Source: Bacteroidetes bacterium ADurb.Bin145 (GTDB taxonomy: Bacteria > Bacteroidota > Bacteroidia > Bacteroidales > VadinHA17). From it: a stretch of DNA of 56,344 nt. The DNA is taken from the NCBI GenBank assembly GCA_002070505.1, contig MWDJ01000019.1:1-56344 (forward strand), given 5' to 3'. Shown one piece after another: positions 18,651-26,561 of this stretch; within the stretch, counting starts at the first letter, position 1, and each line of letters opens with the position of its first letter. The notes below the pieces were generated by a model. It ran no database searches and had not been told where the DNA came from. It saw only the letters and a list, made by a program, of their open reading frames with translations. A program made the position numbers and the translations under genes.

Positions 18651-19448
18651 ATGATTGATTACAAAAAGATTTGTCTGCAAACTGTTGATGCTGTCCATGA
18701 AACAGGTGAATTCATAATGAAGGAATTTGCCGGATTTGATATAAGCATGACTGAGATAAAAGGCTTGCACGACCTTGTAAGTTATGTTGATAAAGGGTCG
18801 GAGGAGATGCTTGTCGAACGCTTAGGCAAAATACTGCCAGAATCGGGATTCATAGCTGAAGAGGGAACATCGACACGAAAAGGCAACAGGTTTATGTGGA
18901 TAATTGATCCGCTTGACGGAACCACAAATTTCGTTCACGGAGTAAGGATGTTCGCCATCAGTGTGGCATTGACTGAAAACGGCAAACCGGTTGCAGGAGT
19001 GGTTTATGATATCTGCGGGAAAGAGACTTTCACTGCCTGGGTAAACGGAGGGACATGGCTTAACGGGAAGACCGTTCATGTTTCAGCAGCTGAAAAACTT
19101 TCTTCAAGCCTTATTGCTACCGGTTTTCCATACAGCGATTTCAGCCGCCTCGACAATTACATGAGATGCTTCACACATTTTTGCAGGGCAACCCACGGGA
19201 TAAGGAGATTCGGATCGGCGGCCATCGATCTGGCATATGTGGCATGCGGACGCTTCGATGCTTTCTTTGAATACGGATTGAACCCCTGGGACGTAACAGC
19301 CGGAGCATTGCTGGTTCGTGAAGCCGGCGGTCATTTCTGTAATTTCAGGGGCGACGAAAAAGACCTGTCAGGAAAAGAGATAATCGCTTCCAACGACCGG
19401 ATCTTCAGAGAATTTCTGGAAAATGTAAGTAAATTTATGCTTGATTAA
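18651..19448 (+). CDS. Inositol monophosphatase family phosphatase (SuhB/CysQ-like)
   Basis: 265 residues. Li-sensitive Mg-dependent phosphatase motifs are in order: 'DLVSYVDKGSEEMLVE', 'FIAEEGTS' (metal-binding Glu), 'WIIDPLDGTTNFVHG' (DPLDGTT signature, about residue 86) and 'GLNPWDVTAGALLVREAGG' (WDxxAG). Members hydrolyse inositol-1-phosphate or related sugar phosphates; this subgroup is closest to SuhB by motif spacing, but the exact substrate is not fixed by the sequence. Its end overlaps the longest frame of the acyltransferase gene that follows, giving translational coupling. Confidence 0.9.
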   Translation: MIDYKKICLQTVDAVHETGEFIMKEFAGFDISMTEIKGLHDLVSYVDKGSEEMLVERLGKILPESGFIAEEGTSTRKGNRFMWIIDPLDGTTNFVHGVRMFAISVALTENGKPVAGVVYDICGKETFTAWVNGGTWLNGKTVHVSAAEKLSSSLIATGFPYSDFSRLDNYMRCFTHFCRATHGIRRFGSAAIDLAYVACGRFDAFFEYGLNPWDVTAGALLVREAGGHFCNFRGDEKDLSGKEIIASNDRIFREFLENVSKFMLD

Positions 19449-19458
19449 GATTTCATTA

Positions 19459-20322
19459 ATGGGAGCTATCGGATTCTATATCTTTTATGCGATCAACTGG
19501 GTCATAACACTCCTTCCCCTCAGGGTCCTCTACCTCTTTTCCGACATACTGTTCCCTCTTGCCTGTTATTTCCCCGGATACCGAAAGAAAGTAGTATCCA
19601 AAAACCTCAGAAATGCTTTCCCGGAAAAGACCGATACAGAACGCGCTGTCATCCAGCGGAATTTTTACCGCCATTTCTGCGACCTTATTGTTGAGATCCT
19701 CAAACTCACCCATATGAGCGATAAGGAGCTTATTAAGAGGATGGATTGTAAAAACCCTGAATTACTTGAAAGATTTTATAAAGAAGGCCGTGATGTGGTA
19801 GTAATATTCAGCCATTACTGCAACTGGGAATGGACCAGGATAATGCCTGTTCTTACAAAACACCTGAATGTGCCCGTTTATAAACCGCTTAATAATAAAT
19901 ATTTTGATAAGTTCATGTTCGGGATCAGGGCAGGAGACAATTGCCATCCTGTTTCAATGTCAAACATAATTAGAGAGATAATTACGAACAGGAAAGAGAA
20001 CCGGCTAGCCTTATATGGACTGATATCTGATCAGACACCGGCCAAAGCCGAAATAAGATACAGAACCACTTTCCTGAACCAGGATACTCCGGTTTTCCTG
20101 GGGGCTGAAAAGATCGCTGCAAAATATAATATGCCGGTTATTTTCATGGATATCCGTAAAATCCGGAGAGGATTTTACAGTGTGACATTCGACCTGCTTT
20201 TTGAAAATCCTTCGGGATTACCAGCATACACGATTACTGAAGCCCACGTTAAAAAACTTGAGGGAATAATCAGGGAAAAGCCTGAGTACTGGCTCTGGAG
20301 CCATCGCAGATGGAAATATTAA
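19459..20322 (+). CDS. LpxL/HtrB-type lipid A acyltransferase
   Basis: 287 residues from ATG 19459; a TTG at 19441 would give 293 residues and overlap the previous gene by 8 bp. An N-terminal membrane segment ('MGAIGFYIFYAINWVITLLPL') anchors the protein at the inner membrane. The lysophospholipid-acyltransferase core includes 'NLRNAFPEKTDTER', the catalytic HX4E-like 'SHYCNWEW', 'PVYKPLNNKYFDKF' and 'LISDQTPAKAE'. These enzymes add secondary acyl chains to lipid A; Bacteroidota often have one such gene. Neighbouring glycosyltransferase and metallophosphoesterase genes fit an envelope operon. Confidence 0.9.
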   Translation: MGAIGFYIFYAINWVITLLPLRVLYLFSDILFPLACYFPGYRKKVVSKNLRNAFPEKTDTERAVIQRNFYRHFCDLIVEILKLTHMSDKELIKRMDCKNPELLERFYKEGRDVVVIFSHYCNWEWTRIMPVLTKHLNVPVYKPLNNKYFDKFMFGIRAGDNCHPVSMSNIIREIITNRKENRLALYGLISDQTPAKAEIRYRTTFLNQDTPVFLGAEKIAAKYNMPVIFMDIRKIRRGFYSVTFDLLFENPSGLPAYTITEAHVKKLEGIIREKPEYWLWSHRRWKY

Positions 20323-20335
20323 TAATTAGATATCC

Positions 20336-21364
20336 ATGACCAAGACGGCAGTAATAATATTGAACTGGAACGGTTTAGAGTTTCTGAAAAAGTTTCTCCC
20401 GTCTGTTGTAAAGTATTCATTGAACAACGGGACAGAAATATGTATTGCCGATAATGGCTCAACTGATGGTTCTGCTGAATGGATTAATTTGAATTTCAGG
20501 GATGTCAGGCTTATCAGGCTGGAGAAGAATTTCGGGTTCTCCGATGGTTATAACCGAGCAATTGAACAGATTGATGCACAGTATTATATTCTGCTCAACT
20601 CAGATATTGAGGTAACGCCGGGATGGCTTGAGCCTTTGATATCCTGCCTTGATGATAATCCTGATGTTGCATCCTGCCAGCCGAAAATACTTTCCTACAA
20701 CCGGAAAGACCATTTTGAATATGCCGGAGCTGCCGGAGGATTCATCGATAAGTATGGTTATCCTTTGTGCAGGGGCAGGGTTATCACTGAGCTTGAGAAA
20801 GACAATGGTCAGTATGATACTCCGGCGGATATTTTCTGGTCAACAGGTGCCTGCATGGCTGTCCGTTCAGATGCATGGAAGAAATGCGGAGGCTTCGATC
20901 CGGAATTTTTCGCACATATGGAAGAGATAGACCTCTGCTGGAGGTTTCACAGAACTGGATACAGGGTTCGCTTTGTGCCCGGATCGGTAGTATATCACGT
21001 GGGCGGAGGAGCCCTTCCCTATAACTCGCCATTCAAGACTTTCCTTAATTTCAGGAACAGCCTCTTCCTGCTTTATAAGAACCTCCCGGAAAAATACTTC
21101 CGGAGAAAAATGTTAATCAGAATGATCCTGGACGGTATCGCAGCTGTCTTCTTCCTTAGTAAGGGACAATTCAGAAGTGTCGCATCCGTTTGGAACGCTC
21201 ATATGGGTTTCTACAAAAGACTAAAAAAAGTAAAAGCTGAAAGAGAAATTGTAAAGACTCTGGGATGCAATGAACCCGAAGGACTTATTTTGAACAAGTG
21301 CATCGTTTTTGAGTTTTATTTAAGAGGGCGGAGAACTTTTCAAAGTCTGACGAAAAAACCCTGA
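20336..21364 (+). CDS. Family 2 glycosyltransferase (rhamnosyltransferase-like)
   Basis: 342 residues. The GT-A fold starts at once: 'TAVIILNWNGLEFLKKFLPS', 'CIADNGSTDGSAEW', 'NFGFSDGYNRAIEQ' and the DXD-like 'LLNSDIEVTPGWLE'. 'WSTGACMAVRSDAWKKCGGFDPEFFAHMEEIDLCWR' (acceptor loop and catalytic ED) follows. The C-terminal roughly 120 residues ('NFRNSLFLLYKNLP') are amphipathic, as in WbbL-like rhamnosyl- and related transferases that build surface polysaccharide. Donor and acceptor cannot be told. It starts 13 bp after the acyltransferase gene and ends 5 bp before the next gene, so it sits inside an operon. Confidence 0.9.
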   Translation: MTKTAVIILNWNGLEFLKKFLPSVVKYSLNNGTEICIADNGSTDGSAEWINLNFRDVRLIRLEKNFGFSDGYNRAIEQIDAQYYILLNSDIEVTPGWLEPLISCLDDNPDVASCQPKILSYNRKDHFEYAGAAGGFIDKYGYPLCRGRVITELEKDNGQYDTPADIFWSTGACMAVRSDAWKKCGGFDPEFFAHMEEIDLCWRFHRTGYRVRFVPGSVVYHVGGGALPYNSPFKTFLNFRNSLFLLYKNLPEKYFRRKMLIRMILDGIAAVFFLSKGQFRSVASVWNAHMGFYKRLKKVKAEREIVKTLGCNEPEGLILNKCIVFEFYLRGRRTFQSLTKKP

Positions 21365-21369
21365 TTAAA

Positions 21370-22527
21370 ATGAAGAATAGCCAGTTTATTGTATTTATAA
21401 CAGTTGTCCTCACAATTTACCTGATTGGGAACCTCTATATTTTTTTCAAGGGATATAATGTAATACCCCCGACCAGGCTGAACAGAACCCTGTATATCAT
21501 CATCTTCCTTGCTCTTGCCACAACTTTTTTTACAGGCAGGATCCTGGAATCGATCCACTCTTCGGTCTTTGCAGATATTCTCAACACTATCGGAGGCTTC
21601 TGGATGGGATTCTTACTTTACGGATTTCTGTTTCTCCTCTTATCAGATATAGCCGGATTACTGTTAAAGATCACCGGGATAATCAATACTCAGACTTTCC
21701 CGGATTACAGGAAATGGTCATTTGCCATTGCCATGATGCTGTCAGCGCTGTTTATCGCAGGAGGTTTCATAAACGCGCTTATACCTGTTGTAAGGAAATA
21801 TAATTTAACAATAGAAAAACCGGCTGATGGTATCAATAACCTGAGGATAGCTGCTGTTTCAGACATACACCTGGGGAGTATAATCAGGAAGAGGAGCATG
21901 AAAAAACTTTCCCTGATGCTTGACAGGATCAAACCCGATGTGATCTTTCTCCTCGGGGATATTGTTGATGGCGACCTGGGGCCTGTTCTGAGAGGCGACC
22001 TGCTAAAATATTTTCATGAACCTGCCACCAGATTTGGTCTCTACGGAATTACCGGGAACCATGAATTTATTGGTGGAGCCGAACGGACGATTACATATAT
22101 TGAAAGCAAGGGTATCAGGCTTCTGAAAGATGAAAAAATTGTTCTCCCGGGAGGTATTCAGGTTTATGGAAGGCTCGACAGTTATTCTTTCAGATTTAAG
22201 AATAAAAACCGCTTAACCCTTGAAGAACTAATGAAAGACGCTGATCATTCGAAACCGATCATACTTCTCGATCATCAGCCCTCGCATCTTGAAGAATCTG
22301 AAAAAGCCGGTGCAGATCTCCAGCTTTCAGGGCATACCCACAATGGCCAGATGTGGCCGTTGAATTACATTACAAAAAGGCTTTTTGAAGTAAGCTGCGG
22401 ATATCTTAAGAAAGGTAACACTCAGATAATAGTATCTTCAGGTTTCGGACTGTGGGGGCCAAGGATCAGGTCAGGCAGCAGGCCCGAGGTAATGCTGATA
22501 GATATCCGTTTTACAAACGGGCAATAA
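21370..22527 (+). CDS. Membrane-anchored metallophosphoesterase (YkuE/YaeI-like)
   Basis: 385 residues. Four N-terminal membrane helices occupy about 1-140 ('FIVFITVVLTIYLIGNLYIFF', 'MGFLLYGFLFLLLSDIAGLL' and others). A calcineurin-like domain follows with all five motifs: 'AVSDIHLGS', 'LLGDIVDG', 'ITGNHEF', 'ILLDHQPS' and 'LSGHTHNGQMWP'. Relatives act on phospholipid headgroups such as UDP-diacylglucosamine or phosphatidyl compounds; the substrate here is inferred only. It is the last gene of the mtaB run and converges with murF after 7 bp, so transcripts probably overlap. Confidence 0.88.
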   Translation: MKNSQFIVFITVVLTIYLIGNLYIFFKGYNVIPPTRLNRTLYIIIFLALATTFFTGRILESIHSSVFADILNTIGGFWMGFLLYGFLFLLLSDIAGLLLKITGIINTQTFPDYRKWSFAIAMMLSALFIAGGFINALIPVVRKYNLTIEKPADGINNLRIAAVSDIHLGSIIRKRSMKKLSLMLDRIKPDVIFLLGDIVDGDLGPVLRGDLLKYFHEPATRFGLYGITGNHEFIGGAERTITYIESKGIRLLKDEKIVLPGGIQVYGRLDSYSFRFKNKNRLTLEELMKDADHSKPIILLDHQPSHLEESEKAGADLQLSGHTHNGQMWPLNYITKRLFEVSCGYLKKGNTQIIVSSGFGLWGPRIRSGSRPEVMLIDIRFTNGQ

Positions 22528-22534
22528 AACTCCA

Positions 22535-23827
22535 TTAAAGAAGATTATAGATCTGTTCAAGGGCCATCCCTCTCGATCCTTTTATAAGGATATGGAAACC
22601 TTTTACCGGCTCTTTTCTCAGGTATTCTTTCAGCTTGCCAATATCGGGAAATGATCTGAATCCCGATCCGCCACCGGCCCTTGTGAAAAGGGGACCGGCA
22701 AGAATCACATTCGACAGATTACAGTCTTTCAATACCTTAATGACCTTCAAATGTTCTTCCTCGCTCTTCTCACCAAGTTCAAGCATGTCGCCAAGGATAC
22801 AAAGCTTTTTTTCAGACTTAACTGCTGAAAAAGATTCAAGCACTAGCTTCATGCTTGAGGGATTGGCATTATAGGAATCGCAAACGAGCGTATTGTTTTT
22901 GGTGACTTTTACCTGCGATCTGTTATTTTCCGGACGATATTTCTCAAGCTTTTCTGCAATAACATTCATGTCAACGCCCATAAAGAGACCGGTTGCAATG
23001 GCAGCCCTGACATTATCGAAGTTATGCAGACCGAAAATGTTCGTTTTGATCCTGCGTGTTTCCTTCTGAAATGTCAGATTAACAGAAAGGTGGAGTTCAG
23101 AAAGTTCAGGTTCTGTCTTTAAGAGAATTCCCGTCGGATAAGAATAAGGTACTGCCCTGTTTACAAGTCTGAAGATCTTTTCGGTCAGTATGGGATCCTG
23201 CTCATTGTAGATAGCTATTCCATTTGTTTTTCGCAGGTATTCATAAAGTTCTGTTTTTGCTTTCACTACCCCTTCGAAGGATCCGAATCCTTCGATATGG
23301 GCAAATCCGGTGTTTGTTATGATACCATAATCAGGTTGCGCTATAAGGCAAAGAGAGCGTATCTCACCGATATGGTTGGCACCCATTTCAATTACCATTA
23401 TTTCGGTTCCGGCCGGTGCCGAGAGGATGGTAAGCGGAACCCCGATATGGTTATTCAGGTTACCTGTTGTGGAATGAACTTTGAATTTCCCTGATAGTAT
23501 TTTTGATATAAGGTCTTTCGTTGTTGTTTTTCCGTTGGTTCCTGTTATAGCAATGACAGGAGCGTTGATCTCTTTCCTGTGGTATGTTGCCAGTTTCTGG
23601 AGTTCTGTAAGGCAGTCATCGACAAGGATCGTCTTATCTGTCTCATAAGCAGGATCATCTATAACAGCCCATGCAGCGCCTCTCTCAAGAGCTTCTGAAG
23701 CAAACGCATTTCCGTTGAATTTCTCACCCCAGAGAGCGAAGAACAATTGTCCGGGAGAAACTTTCCTTGAATCGGTTGATAATCCCGACGATTCCCTGAA
23801 AAGCTGATAAAGTTTTTCTGTTTGCAT
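22535..23827 (-). CDS. murF: UDP-MurNAc-tripeptide:D-Ala-D-Ala ligase
   Basis: Adds the D-Ala-D-Ala dipeptide to the peptidoglycan precursor in the cytoplasm. 430 residues with the Mur-ligase order: N-terminal UDP-binding domain ('STDSRKVSPGQLFFALWGEKFNG'), P-loop 'IAITGTNGKTTTKDLISKIL' (about 92-111), 'EMGANHIGEIRSLCLIAQP' and a C-terminal domain with 'DSYNANPSSMKLVLESF'. 'LFFALWGEKFNGNAF' distinguishes MurF from MurE. It lies downstream of gldJ, an arrangement known from other Bacteroidota, but a hairpin terminator separates the two here. Confidence 0.93.
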   Translation of the reverse strand: MQTEKLYQLFRESSGLSTDSRKVSPGQLFFALWGEKFNGNAFASEALERGAAWAVIDDPAYETDKTILVDDCLTELQKLATYHRKEINAPVIAITGTNGKTTTKDLISKILSGKFKVHSTTGNLNNHIGVPLTILSAPAGTEIMVIEMGANHIGEIRSLCLIAQPDYGIITNTGFAHIEGFGSFEGVVKAKTELYEYLRKTNGIAIYNEQDPILTEKIFRLVNRAVPYSYPTGILLKTEPELSELHLSVNLTFQKETRRIKTNIFGLHNFDNVRAAIATGLFMGVDMNVIAEKLEKYRPENNRSQVKVTKNNTLVCDSYNANPSSMKLVLESFSAVKSEKKLCILGDMLELGEKSEEEHLKVIKVLKDCNLSNVILAGPLFTRAGGGSGFRSFPDIGKLKEYLRKEPVKGFHILIKGSRGMALEQIYNLL

Positions 23828-23837
23828 TATGATCTTT

Positions 23838-23872
23838 TAAAAAAATGCCTCATTATGATCTCATAATGAGGC
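23838..23872 (-). terminator. Intrinsic terminator after gldJ
   Basis: An 11-bp perfect stem GCCTCATTATG / CATAATGAGGC around a 4-nt loop (23847-23872). Read on the minus strand it is followed by a run of seven T (23839-23845). It lies between gldJ and murF, so gldJ transcripts should largely end before murF. Confidence 0.8.
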
Positions 23873-23896
23873 TTTATCTTTATCTTTTGAAATCAA

Positions 23897-25396
23897 TTAA
23901 AAACCGGCAGGGCTACCCACTCTGATCATAGCGCATCTGAATCCTATATCATCCCTGGAGCTCTCCTGGTCGAGGAATCTGCGTGTTGAAGGGTTCAACC
24001 AGTATGCTCTGTCTTTCCATGATCCTCCTTTATAGACTCTGGCGTTATCGTTTATAAGGGTAACAAAATCGCTGTTAGATCCTGAACCCAATTCCTGCGC
24101 ATACATTCTGAGAGAAGCCTGTTTATTATCGTCAGTATTCCAGTCTCCTGCCACGATAGCTGACTGCAGGTCACCATCCCTGTAATTCCTGTAGTCACCT
24201 TTCTGATAATTATATCTGTTAGCCACATCCACATCCTTGACAGTATCGACAAAGAGTCTTCCGAGATTATTCTTTGTCACGACTTTACCGTTTGCATCTC
24301 TGCGCAGATCTGTGAATACGTTCCCCCTGAACGGATTGAAGCCGTCGACATCTTCAGAAGTGAGTGGTCTGTAGACATCCTGGACCCATTCATTTACATT
24401 TCCTGCCATGCAATACAATCCATAATCATTCGGCCAGTAGGATCTCACGTCACTTGTGATGCTTGCGTTATCGTTAAGGCTTCCTGCGACACCCATCATA
24501 TCACCTCTGCCGCGGACAAAATTAGCCATCATCTCACCACGGTATCTGGGTTTTGAATTTCTGACATTATGGCCGTCCCATGGATATATACGTCTTTCAT
24601 AGATCCTTTCTTCGTAGGTGTTCCCGCGAAGTGCATAAGCTGCGAATTCCCATTCTGCTTCTGTCGGCAGCCTGTAGTTAGGAAGCAGTATTCCGTCCTC
24701 GAAAGTGGTTCTTCTTTCAGTCTGGGCCGGGTTCAGGCTTTCCCTGAGCTGGTTCACAACTCCTTCATACTGACCGGCAAGATAGGACTCAGTATTGAAG
24801 TTATTCTGGTTCTTCTGATCAGGGTCGGGTTTGAGTTCGCCTTCGTCAATCAGTATCTTCTCATTCACCCTGTCGCTTCTCCAGAGGCAGTAGTCATTTG
24901 CCTGCAGCCAGCTTACACCGACAACAGGATAATTATTATATGATGGATGGCGGAAATAATACTGGACATAAGGATCGTTGAATCCCATCGGGCTCCTCCA
25001 GACAAGAGTGTCAGGCAGTGCTCTCCTGTATACTTCGGGATAATCGGTATATACTCTTCTCAACCAGTACAGATACTCGCGGTAATCAACATTCCTGACC
25101 TCCGTTTCATCCATATAAAATGAAGATACCGTGACTGTTCTGGGTTTATTATTCCAGTCAAAAAATACATCCTGGGTTACCTGCCCCATTGTGAATCGGC
25201 CTCCCTCAATCAGTACCAGTCCGGGGCCGGTTTTCTGCTCCACACCTACCTGCACTTCAAATCCACCCATATCAGGATCATTATAATCCCAACCGGTAGT
25301 TGACGAAACATTCTGGCTATCTTTCTTCTTGAATATGCAAGATGAAAGAAAAACTGTGGCAAGTAATACAACAAGCAACACCCTGAATTTATTCAT
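23897..25396 (-). CDS. gldJ: T9SS/gliding lipoprotein GldJ
   Basis: SUMF1/formylglycine-enzyme-fold lipoprotein required for T9SS assembly and gliding. The start is set at ATG 25396 ('MNKFRVLLVVLLATVFLSSC', lipidated Cys20): a longer frame to 25432 would overlap the -7 box, and AAAGGAG sits just before this ATG. The 499-residue protein has 'LVLIEGGRFTMGQ', 'SSFYMDETEVRNVDYREYL', 'NNYPVVGVSWLQANDYCLWRS', 'YRLPTEAEWEFAAYALRG', 'GLYCMAGNVNEWVQDVYRP' and 'RVYKGGSWKD'. The 'MDETEV' and 'VNEWVQDVYRP' style, length and linkage to porU/porV single out GldJ from GldK. It has no catalytic cysteine pair, so it is structural. Confidence 0.9.
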   Translation of the reverse strand: MNKFRVLLVVLLATVFLSSCIFKKKDSQNVSSTTGWDYNDPDMGGFEVQVGVEQKTGPGLVLIEGGRFTMGQVTQDVFFDWNNKPRTVTVSSFYMDETEVRNVDYREYLYWLRRVYTDYPEVYRRALPDTLVWRSPMGFNDPYVQYYFRHPSYNNYPVVGVSWLQANDYCLWRSDRVNEKILIDEGELKPDPDQKNQNNFNTESYLAGQYEGVVNQLRESLNPAQTERRTTFEDGILLPNYRLPTEAEWEFAAYALRGNTYEERIYERRIYPWDGHNVRNSKPRYRGEMMANFVRGRGDMMGVAGSLNDNASITSDVRSYWPNDYGLYCMAGNVNEWVQDVYRPLTSEDVDGFNPFRGNVFTDLRRDANGKVVTKNNLGRLFVDTVKDVDVANRYNYQKGDYRNYRDGDLQSAIVAGDWNTDDNKQASLRMYAQELGSGSNSDFVTLINDNARVYKGGSWKDRAYWLNPSTRRFLDQESSRDDIGFRCAMIRVGSPAGF

Positions 25397-25429
25397 AACT
25401 CCTTTAATTTTATGACTTTTAAGAATATT

Positions 25430-25437
25430 CAAATATA
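25430..25437 (-). promoter_or_regulatory. Candidate gldJ promoter (-7 box)
   Basis: On the minus strand TATATTTG fits TAnnTTTG exactly, 33 bp upstream of ATG 25396. A second TATATTTG lies at 25467-25474, overlapping the PorP/SprF stop region. Both suggest gldJ is transcribed on its own besides read-through from the upstream gene. Confidence 0.6.
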
Positions 25438-25475
25438 ATAATTTTTCTAAAATATTTTCGAAACATCAAATATAA

Positions 25476-26444
25476 CTACAATCTGGGGAAATTTATTGTT
25501 CTGATCGCTTTTCTTTTTTCAACATTATTTAAACTCAACACCATGCCGGTATGATGCAATAAAGACAAGGGCAGAACAGTGTTCCCCGATGAAATGTTTA
25601 TACGATAATTATAGAATATTGTTACAATACCAGAAGCCACCGCGAATCCCGCCTGCAGATCAAGATCCTTCATGTTGTTCATCAGGAAGATGGAGCTTAC
25701 TGACAGGTATTTACTCTCCAGTACTGCACCGGTGCCTGCTGACAGGTATTCCCGCTCAAGTTCCAGTTTGATCAGCGGCCTTATCTTAAGTTCGGTATTT
25801 TCGTTCAGATCAAAGTCTCCTGCGGCATGCAGAAGCAGGTGCCGCCTGATCCTGCTTTGATTATTTCCGGAGCCATCAGGATCAGGTTCAGTGAGATGAC
25901 TGACAGAAATCCCTCCAAAAAAGCGACCCGACATCAGCAGAAACCCTGTTGAGAGATCAAGCACACTTCTGCCTTTCAGATCAAGTATTTCCCCGGGTGG
26001 CAGTACTGCTCCCCTTACCGGGTCGATCTGATCAGGCAGGACAGCCCCGCTGAAACTGTATCCCCTGTGAAATATCGAAGCAGATAACCCGGCACTTACG
26101 AAAAGGTTGCTCCCGGCCTGAAAATGATAGGCATAGGAGAATCCTCCGCTGAGATCATTTACTATCCCGCTCAGACTGTTATTGGTGATATAAATTCCTG
26201 CTCCCCCGTGAAGACCCGGAAAATATCCATCATATGAAACATTAACTGTATGAAGGTTGTAATTGTTTCCCGGATATAAATTAAGGTACGACAGACGAAG
26301 GTATCCTGTACCCTCCGTACCCGTAAGGCCAGGATTACCAATAAGAGTTAGCTGATACCCCGGACCATATTCATTAACCTGGCAGTAAACCGATACGGAG
26401 ACCACTGTAAAAAAGAAAAATACCAGGTGATATTTTATTCCCAT
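25476..26444 (-). CDS. PorP/SprF family T9SS outer-membrane protein
   Basis: 322 residues from ATG 26444; an in-frame GTG at 26456 would add four. The signal peptide ends 'VSVYCQ'. The rest is a beta-barrel of alternating strands with family-typical phrases: 'YLRLSYLNLYPGNNYNLHTVNVSYDGYF', 'GGAGIYITNNSLSGIVNDLSGGFSYAYHF' and 'SAGLSASIFHRGYSF'. 'FGGISVSHLTEPD' recalls the conserved PorP/SprF segment. These proteins help anchor or display T9SS substrates at the surface, and paralogues often pair with one SprB-like adhesin. It is divergent from porU and 79 bp upstream of the gldJ start. Confidence 0.85.
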   Translation of the reverse strand: MGIKYHLVFFFFTVVSVSVYCQVNEYGPGYQLTLIGNPGLTGTEGTGYLRLSYLNLYPGNNYNLHTVNVSYDGYFPGLHGGAGIYITNNSLSGIVNDLSGGFSYAYHFQAGSNLFVSAGLSASIFHRGYSFSGAVLPDQIDPVRGAVLPPGEILDLKGRSVLDLSTGFLLMSGRFFGGISVSHLTEPDPDGSGNNQSRIRRHLLLHAAGDFDLNENTELKIRPLIKLELEREYLSAGTGAVLESKYLSVSSIFLMNNMKDLDLQAGFAVASGIVTIFYNYRINISSGNTVLPLSLLHHTGMVLSLNNVEKRKAIRTINFPRL

Positions 26445-26460
26445 AAATAATGCCACTGCA

Positions 26461-26478
26461 ATATCAACGTATTGATAT
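26461..26478. promoter_or_regulatory. Perfect inverted repeat in the porP-porU divergent gap
   Basis: ATATCAA-CGTA-TTGATAT, a 7-bp perfect palindrome with a 4-bp spacer, sits 17 bp upstream of the PorP/SprF start and 83 bp upstream of porU. Its position suits an operator controlling one or both T9SS transcripts. It could be chance in AT-rich DNA. Confidence 0.35.
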
Positions 26479-26543
26479 CGTTATTATTTTAATGATTTTC
26501 ATCCCATATAAAACAAACCTGTTCCCCCTATGCAACATCCTTT

Positions 26544-26551
26544 TATCTTTG
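26544..26551 (+). promoter_or_regulatory. Candidate porU promoter (-7 box)
   Basis: TATCTTTG matches TAnnTTTG exactly and lies 10 bp before ATG 26562, so the mRNA would be nearly leaderless. No clear -33 TTTG is seen at the expected distance. Confidence 0.55.
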
Positions 26552-26561
26552 TCAGGTAATT

